Below are positions 14,510-18,912 of a stretch of DNA of 18,912 bases, one piece after another. The DNA is from Synergistaceae bacterium. Lineage in GTDB: Bacteria > Synergistota > Synergistia > Synergistales > Synergistaceae. The translations under genes and the position numbers were made by a program. The stretch's first letter is position 1; every line of letters starts with the position of its first letter. The notes under the pieces were generated by a model. The model ran no database searches. It saw nothing but the letters and a program-made list of their open reading frames with translations, and was not told the DNA's origin. The DNA is taken from assembly GCA_030539135.1 (NCBI GenBank), contig JAUNSQ010000011.1, positions 1 to 18,912 of the forward strand. Direction: 5' to 3'.

Positions 14510-15127
14510 ATGAAACTCGCCCGTGACGGATGGCCGACTATCGGAGCGCTTGTTCTTATGCCGGTCGCCGGGTGGTATGTCTCGCCATATATTGCCGTTG
14601 CACTGCTGTTTCCGCTTGCGCTGGCGGTATGGTTCTTCCGCGACCCTGAAAGGTTCCCTGATTCTGCGGAAGGGTTTCTGTGTCCGGCCGACGGCAAAGT
14701 CGTTGAGATCGAAGCGGTCGAGCATAAGTTCACCGGCAAAGCAACGAAAATCGGCATATTTATGAGCGGTTTCGACGTGCACGTGAACCGCTTCCCGACC
14801 TCGGGCAGGGTAGCGTTCACCGAATATGTCCCTGGTAAGAAATGGTTTGCCATCGCGCCCAAGGCGTCTGAGATAAACGAGCGTTTTTACGTAGGCGCGG
14901 AGTGTGAATATGGCAGATTTATGCTTGTGCAGATAGCTGGTATACTCGCGCGAAGGATCGTATGCAGGGTGCGTATCGGGGATTCACTGGACAGAGGCCA
15001 GCGTTATGGTATGATTAAACTTGGTTCTAAGGTCGATATTTATTTGCCTGACTGCATCGTCCCTGCGGTTGAAATAGGAGACAAGGTCACCGCTGGAAAA
15101 ACGGTCATAGGAGTGTTGAAGAAATGA
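14510..15127 (+). CDS. psd: Phosphatidylserine decarboxylase (short, archaeal-type)
   Basis: 205 residues, the short form of the family. A hydrophobic membrane segment spans about 10-42. Conserved blocks are CPADGKV at 58-64, GFDVHVNR at 87-94 and YGMIKLGSKVDIYLP at 166-180. Self-cleavage between G172 and S173 should make the pyruvoyl group on the small subunit. The enzyme decarboxylates phosphatidylserine to phosphatidylethanolamine at the inner membrane. Its start directly abuts the gyrA stop, with GAGGAAAG inside the gyrA end as RBS. It overlaps pssA by 4 nt (ATGA), which makes the substrate-forming and substrate-using enzymes translationally coupled. Confidence 0.94.
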   Translation: MKLARDGWPTIGALVLMPVAGWYVSPYIAVALLFPLALAVWFFRDPERFPDSAEGFLCPADGKVVEIEAVEHKFTGKATKIGIFMSGFDVHVNRFPTSGRVAFTEYVPGKKWFAIAPKASEINERFYVGAECEYGRFMLVQIAGILARRIVCRVRIGDSLDRGQRYGMIKLGSKVDIYLPDCIVPAVEIGDKVTAGKTVIGVLKK

Positions 15128-15858
15128 GAAAACGCAGCAGACGCGTAAGAGATATACCAATTAGAAAGATAATACCGAACATGATAACGAGCGGCAGCGT
15201 ATTCTGCGGAGTATCATCGCTCGTTATGACGTATCGCGGACAGCTGATTCCCGCAGCGGCGCTGATATGCTTTGCAGTGTTCTTTGATATCATGGACGGG
15301 CGCGTCGCGCGCAGTCTCGGAGGCAGCAGCTCGTTTGGCGAGGAACTTGACAGCCTCGCCGACGCCATCAGCTTTGGCGTCGCCCCAGCGTTCCTGATGT
15401 ATGTCGCATATATAGATGTTCAGGGCGGGGTGTTCGGTGTGTTCTCAGCGTCGTTCTTTGCGCTCTGCGGAGTGCTCAGGCTCGCGCGGTTCAACGTCAC
15501 GCATGTTCCGGCCGGTCCGTTCCAAGGTCTGCCAATACCCGCCGGAGGTCTTACTCTGGCGTCGTTTATCATAGCTAAGCTTCCGATGACTCCAGCTGCG
15601 GCTACATGCGCGATGCTCTTCATTGGAGCGCTTATGGTGAGCTCTGTCCCTTACTGCAACGCGAAAAAACTGAAAAAACATAACGTGAACAAAGCCAAGA
15701 TGTACGGATTGCTTGGATTTGTCTGCCTCTGCTTCATTCTTCTGAGGGAGAGGGCTTTTCTCGCGATCGCGCTCATGTATATCGCAACGGGGCTGGTACG
15801 TTTTGACGTGGCGGAGTGGACGCTGGACAACGACGATACGATAGAGGAAAAAGACTAA
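15124..15858 (+). CDS. pssA: CDP-diacylglycerol-serine O-phosphatidyltransferase
   Basis: 244 residues, with several membrane helices (about 23-36, 42-56, 82-112, 138-180 and 195-222). The CDP-alcohol phosphatidyltransferase motif is complete: D58 G59 x2 A62 R63 x8 G72 x3 D76 x3 D80. It joins CDP-diacylglycerol and serine to form phosphatidylserine, the substrate of the psd product encoded just before it. The N-terminus is strongly basic (MRKRSRRVR), as in the type II (Bacillus-like) enzymes. The start overlaps the psd stop. A strong terminator 47 nt after the stop ends the gyrA-psd-pssA unit. Confidence 0.94.
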   Translation: MRKRSRRVRDIPIRKIIPNMITSGSVFCGVSSLVMTYRGQLIPAAALICFAVFFDIMDGRVARSLGGSSSFGEELDSLADAISFGVAPAFLMYVAYIDVQGGVFGVFSASFFALCGVLRLARFNVTHVPAGPFQGLPIPAGGLTLASFIIAKLPMTPAAATCAMLFIGALMVSSVPYCNAKKLKKHNVNKAKMYGLLGFVCLCFILLRERAFLAIALMYIATGLVRFDVAEWTLDNDDTIEEKD

Positions 15859-15886
15859 GACAACGAAGTTTTAATAATACTATTTT

Positions 15887-15892
15887 TATAAT
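15887..15892 (+). promoter_or_regulatory. Possible -10 box for iorAB
   Basis: A perfect TATAAT lies between pssA and the terminator, but no good -35 hexamer stands 16-18 bp upstream. If used, transcription would start near 15899 and the terminator hairpin would be the main part of the iorA leader. Confidence 0.3.
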
Positions 15893-15905
15893 ATGAACGA
15901 TATTT

Positions 15906-15943
15906 CCGGCTTCGGCTTAATTTTTGCCGGAGTCGGTTTTTTT
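15906..15943 (+). terminator. Intrinsic terminator between pssA and iorA
   Basis: An 11-bp stem (15906-15916 with 15926-15936, two G-U pairs) with a 9-nt loop runs into seven T residues (15937-15943). It ends 18 nt before the iorA start, almost touching the iorA RBS at 15948. It terminates the upstream operon and may also act as an attenuator for iorAB. Confidence 0.88.
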
Positions 15944-15961
15944 AAAAGAGGGGGCATTTTT

Positions 15962-17722
15962 ATGAAGAAGATCATGACGGGCAACGAAGCTCTTGCCCGT
16001 GGCGCATGGGAAGCGGGGCTGCACGTAGCGGCGGCATATCCAGGGACGCCGTCGACGGAGGTCCTTGAAGAGCTGTCCGGCTACAAGGAAGTATATTCCG
16101 AGTGGGCCACGAACGAAAAAGTAGCGCTTGAGGTCGCGGCGGGAGCAAGTATCGCTGGAGCAAGGTCGCTTGCCGCGATGAAGCATGTCGGAGTAAATGT
16201 GGCTGCCGACCCGCTCTTTACTTTGGCTTATACGGGAGTCAACGGAGGATTAGTCATTGTTTCTGCAGATGACCCGGGACTGTTCAGCTCGCAGAACGAA
16301 CAGGACAACCGCTATTACGCGCTTCACGCTAAGATCGCCATGGTCGAGCCCTCCGACAGCCAAGAGTGCCATGATTATGTCAAAGAGGCGTTTGATATCT
16401 CCGAAAAATACGATACGCCGGTGCTCTTCCGCAGCACGACAAGGATATGCCACAGCAAGGGGCTTGTCGAGACGGCGGAGCGTACTGAGAGGGCAGTAAA
16501 GGAATATTCAAAGGACACCTCAAAGTATGTCATGGCCCCCGCCGCCGCTAAGAAACGCAAATATGTGATGGAAGGGCGCATCAAGGCGCTCGAGGAATAC
16601 AGCGAGACCACGTCGCTCAACAGGATAGAGAGGGGAACAGGCGGCGTCGGCATCATCACAAGCGGAATATCTTACAACCACGCGAAAGAAGTCTTCGGGG
16701 ACAAAGCCTCGTACCTCAAACTTGGATTTACCTGGCCTCTTCCCGCCAACAAGATACAAGAATTCGCAAAATCGGTGGAGACGCTGTACATCATTGAAGA
16801 GAACGAACCGTACCTTGAAGATTTCGTAAAGGCCCTCGGCATTAAATGTGTCGGCCGTGAAAAATTACCCTGGGTAGACGAGCTTACGCCCGAGAAGATA
16901 CGCCGCGCATTCTTCCCAGAAGAAGCGGAGACGGGCGGCTACGCCATAGATTCACAGGTCCCGCCGCGCCCCCCCGTCCTCTGCGCAGGATGCACCCACA
17001 GGGGATTTTTCTACGAGATAGGGAAGTATAAAGACGTCGTCGTCACAGGAGACATCGGATGCTATACGCTCGGCATGGTGCCTCCGCTATCGGCGATAGA
17101 TTCGGTAATATGCATGGGCGCGAGCATATCCGCTGGCGCGGGGTTCTACAAAGCGCAGAAGATCGCAGGGCGCGCGAAAAAAGTATTTGCCGTGATAGGC
17201 GACTCTACGTTCTTCCACTCCGGCATCACAGGGCTCATTGACGTTGTCGTCAACAAAGCCCCTATCGTCGTCACGATACTCGACAACAGGATAACGGCAA
17301 TGACCGGCCACCAGGAGAACCCCGGCACGGGACGCACCCTTATGGGGGAAGCTACGTATCAGGTCGACCTCAAGGCAATGTGTATGGCATGCGGCGTTAA
17401 AGAAGAAAATATCCGTCTTATCGACCCGTACAAGCTCGACGAGACCAGCGTGGCCATAAAAGACGGACACGCCGCGACGGAGCCTTTCGTCATAATCACT
17501 ACGCAGCCCTGCGCTCTGATAAAAGAAGTCGTCAAGGCCCGCGCGAATATGAAATGCCGCGTGGACGAGTCAAAGTGCATAAAATGTAAACTCTGCATGA
17601 AGGCAGGGTGTCCGGCGGTCAATTTCCGCGACGGCCGAGTCTTTATCGACAGAACGTCGTGCAACGGATGTATGGTATGCGCGCAGATATGCCCCAAACA
17701 GGCGATCTCGAGGGAGGAATAG
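15962..17722 (+). CDS. iorA: Indolepyruvate:ferredoxin oxidoreductase alpha subunit
   Basis: 586 residues from the ATG with GAGGGGG 7 nt upstream; an in-frame ATG at 15893 would translate through the terminator and is rejected. The N-terminal pyrimidine-binding thiamine diphosphate (ThDP) domain begins MTGNEALARGAWEAG and includes YPGTPSTEV. The diphosphate-binding domain has GDIGCYTLG and the ThDP motif GDS at 413-415 with N442. Two C-terminal [4Fe-4S] clusters use C539, C542, C545 and C577 together with C550, C567, C570 and C573. The C-x2-C-x2-C-x4-CP spacing of the first motif is typical of IorA. The enzyme converts aryl-pyruvates from Trp, Phe and Tyr plus CoA to aryl-acetyl-CoA, CO2 and reduced ferredoxin. 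This is a key energy step in anaerobic amino-acid breakdown. iorB follows after 4 nt. Confidence 0.95.
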   Translation: MKKIMTGNEALARGAWEAGLHVAAAYPGTPSTEVLEELSGYKEVYSEWATNEKVALEVAAGASIAGARSLAAMKHVGVNVAADPLFTLAYTGVNGGLVIVSADDPGLFSSQNEQDNRYYALHAKIAMVEPSDSQECHDYVKEAFDISEKYDTPVLFRSTTRICHSKGLVETAERTERAVKEYSKDTSKYVMAPAAAKKRKYVMEGRIKALEEYSETTSLNRIERGTGGVGIITSGISYNHAKEVFGDKASYLKLGFTWPLPANKIQEFAKSVETLYIIEENEPYLEDFVKALGIKCVGREKLPWVDELTPEKIRRAFFPEEAETGGYAIDSQVPPRPPVLCAGCTHRGFFYEIGKYKDVVVTGDIGCYTLGMVPPLSAIDSVICMGASISAGAGFYKAQKIAGRAKKVFAVIGDSTFFHSGITGLIDVVVNKAPIVVTILDNRITAMTGHQENPGTGRTLMGEATYQVDLKAMCMACGVKEENIRLIDPYKLDETSVAIKDGHAATEPFVIITTQPCALIKEVVKARANMKCRVDESKCIKCKLCMKAGCPAVNFRDGRVFIDRTSCNGCMVCAQICPKQAISREE

Positions 17723-17726
17723 GCAG

Positions 17727-18308
17727 ATGAAGAACAACGATACCAGAAGCGTACTGCTTGTCGGAGTCGGCGGGCAGGGAACGATACTAGCCTCGAAGCT
17801 CCTCTCCGAGGGACTTGTCCGCAAGGGCTATGATGTGAAGATGTCGGAGATACATGGCATGTCGCAGCGCGGCGGAAGCGTTACGACCCATGTCAGGTTC
17901 GGTTCGTCCGTATCTTCCCCTATCGTGCCTGAGGGCGAGGCGGACGTACTTGTCGCCTTTGAGAAAGTAGAGGCCGTAAGATGGCTGAACTATTTGAGGA
18001 AGGGCGGCACGCTAGTTGTCAACGACTTCGAGATATATTCGCTGCCGGTCCTCATAGGAGCGGCTGAATATCCCGCGGGCGTCACCGAGAAACTTAAAGC
18101 CGAAGTCGAGAACATCAAGATATTCAACGCCGCGGAGATAGCGACGAAACTTGGCAACATTAAAGCTCAAAACGTCGTGCTGTTCGGCGCTCTCGTAAAG
18201 GCTATGAAACTTGAAGGTATCGATTGGAAAGAAGTCCTGACGGAACTTGTCCCGCCGAAGCTTCTCGACCTCAACCTAGCCGCGTTTGAAGCTGGACTAA
18301 AGCAGTAA
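17727..18308 (+). CDS. iorB: Indolepyruvate:ferredoxin oxidoreductase beta subunit
   Basis: 193 residues, the full usual length, belonging to the gamma-type domain of 2-oxoacid:ferredoxin oxidoreductases. Visible motifs are LLVGVGGQGTILASKLLSEG at about 10-29 and EIHGMSQRGGSV at about 41-52, the two hallmark blocks of this subunit. It pairs with IorA to form the active heteromer. The RBS GGGAGG lies at the iorA end, and the 4-nt gap indicates coupling. A strong terminator follows, so iorAB is a two-gene unit. Confidence 0.95.
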   Translation: MKNNDTRSVLLVGVGGQGTILASKLLSEGLVRKGYDVKMSEIHGMSQRGGSVTTHVRFGSSVSSPIVPEGEADVLVAFEKVEAVRWLNYLRKGGTLVVNDFEIYSLPVLIGAAEYPAGVTEKLKAEVENIKIFNAAEIATKLGNIKAQNVVLFGALVKAMKLEGIDWKEVLTELVPPKLLDLNLAAFEAGLKQ

Positions 18309-18324
18309 AGACAGGGGCATAGGC

Positions 18325-18356
18325 GGGCGGTCCTCGTTTTTGAGGGCCGCCCTTTT
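18325..18356 (+). terminator. Intrinsic terminator after iorB
   Basis: GGGCGGTCCTC (18325-18335) pairs with GAGGGCCGCCC (18342-18352), 11 bp including one T-G wobble, across a 6-nt loop, followed by TTTT. It starts 16 nt after the iorB stop. Confidence 0.9.
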
Positions 18357-18442
18357 GTATGCAAAAACATTTACAGACGTATAATGAAAATATCTCAAAA
18401 TAGGTTAGAATATAAGAAAATTACCGGAAGAGATGATGACTG

Positions 18443-18912
18443 ATGGCTATTATCCTTGATGGGAAAGTCGTAGCAAAGGCGATCAAGAATTGGCTTTCCA
18501 GCTCCGTGTCCATGATAGAGAAACGATACGGCTGGACTCCCAGCTTTGTTACGGTACAGGTCGGAAACGACCCAGCGTCCGACCGTTATATAAGAAACCA
18601 GATAAAACTGTGCTGCGAGCTTGGCATGAACGCCGAGCTGATACAGTTTCCAAGCGATATAAGCAAAGACGACTTTATGAAGAGGATCAAAGAGATAGAG
18701 AACGATGACAATGTGGATGGGATAATCATCCAGCGTCCGCTTCCCGAAGGCTGGACGATCGACGAGATAATCCGCTCTGTCTCGCCCGTGAAAGACGTTG
18801 AGGGCATACACCCGGAAAATCTTGGGTGTCTTTTCCTTGGACAGGAGTCGATTCCACATCCGTGTACCGCTTGGGCCGCGATACTGCTGCTGGAATGGTA
18901 CGGCCGCGACTC
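18443..18912 (+). CDS. folD: FolD-like methylenetetrahydrofolate dehydrogenase, cut off by the window edge, altered active site
   Basis: 156 residues of an expected 280-300 are present; the NAD(P)-binding half is beyond the window. The N-terminal catalytic domain is clear: GNDPASDRYIRNQIKLCCEL at 41-60, GIIIQRPLPEG at 93-103 and KDVEGIHPENLG at 117-128. Normal FolD oxidises methylene-THF and hydrolyses methenyl-THF. The essential lysine (E. coli K54, in the YVxxK segment) is Q53 here, and the aspartate of KDVDG (E. coli D121) is E120, while Q97 matches Q98. The lysine is required for cyclohydrolase activity, so this protein may be dehydrogenase-only or have another role. The ATG at 18443 is preceded by GGAAGAG (18426-18432). 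A TATAAT at 18380-18385 without a good -35 is a weak promoter candidate. Confidence 0.85.
   Translation, partial: MAIILDGKVVAKAIKNWLSSSVSMIEKRYGWTPSFVTVQVGNDPASDRYIRNQIKLCCELGMNAELIQFPSDISKDDFMKRIKEIENDDNVDGIIIQRPLPEGWTIDEIIRSVSPVKDVEGIHPENLGCLFLGQESIPHPCTAWAAILLLEWYGRD

Noticed and set aside
15893..15961. In-frame Phe-rich N-terminal extension or leader peptide for iorA
   Set aside because: It has no stop before iorA, so it cannot be a separate leader peptide. It crosses the terminator hairpin, and its Phe codons arise from the T-tracts.
18380..18385. TATAAT as a confident folD promoter
   Set aside because: No -35 hexamer stands 16-18 bp upstream, and the candidate region falls on the iorB terminator. 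It is mentioned only as weak.
1..18912. CRISPR arrays, tRNA or rRNA genes, insertion sequences, prophage or attachment sites
   Set aside because: No repeat-spacer pattern, transposase, integrase or cloverleaf-like sequence was seen on either strand. The toxin-antitoxin pair is the only mobile-like module.

Overview
The window carries 17 protein genes of ordinary size plus one short leader peptide. It looks like chromosome from a strictly anaerobic, amino-acid-fermenting bacterium. Gene content (indolepyruvate:ferredoxin oxidoreductase iorAB, a MOP-type molybdenum aldehyde oxidoreductase, an Lrp/AsnC regulator) and the protein style suggest the Synergistota (Cloacibacillus/Synergistes-like). 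That placement is inference, since no 16S or other marker phylogeny could be run.

Layout. 1-1320: a four-helix membrane protein of unknown function, then a RelB/DinJ-YafQ type II toxin-antitoxin pair behind its own AT-rich promoter with direct repeats. 1263-4957 (minus strand): an operon of a fused 2Fe-2S/molybdopterin aldehyde oxidoreductase and a small cupin. It is preceded by a promoter and a structured leader that resembles a molybdenum-cofactor riboswitch, and it ends in a strong intrinsic terminator. 5009-5938: cysE (serine acetyltransferase), whose leader contains a 21-codon ORF with five Cys codons followed by an intrinsic terminator. 5945-6418 (minus strand): a DNA-deoxyinosine glycosylase, convergent with cysE and divergent from carA. 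6517-10828: carAB. 10941-11957: an Lrp/AsnC regulator and a nitroreductase-like protein. 11952-15943: gyrA-psd-pssA, tightly packed and ending in a terminator. 15962-18356: iorAB, then a terminator. 18443 to the edge: a truncated folD-like gene with changed active-site residues.

How it fits together. Amino-acid fermentation would use IorAB to oxidise aryl-pyruvates to acyl-CoA with reduced ferredoxin, and the aldehyde oxidoreductase could deal with aldehydes. CysE feeds cysteine for the many Fe-S proteins. Psd and PssA together make phosphatidylethanolamine. CarAB feeds pyrimidines and arginine.

The most notable signal is regulatory. The cysE leader reads as a cysteine-responsive transcription attenuator with an apparently leaderless polycysteine peptide: the promoter is spaced so that transcription should start at or beside the ATG. 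A second terminator lies only 18 nt upstream of the iorA start, so any iorAB promoter has to read through it. The aldehyde oxidoreductase leader has an aptamer-like fold and a TTCCCC segment that can pair either with the aptamer 3' end or with the Shine-Dalgarno sequence.
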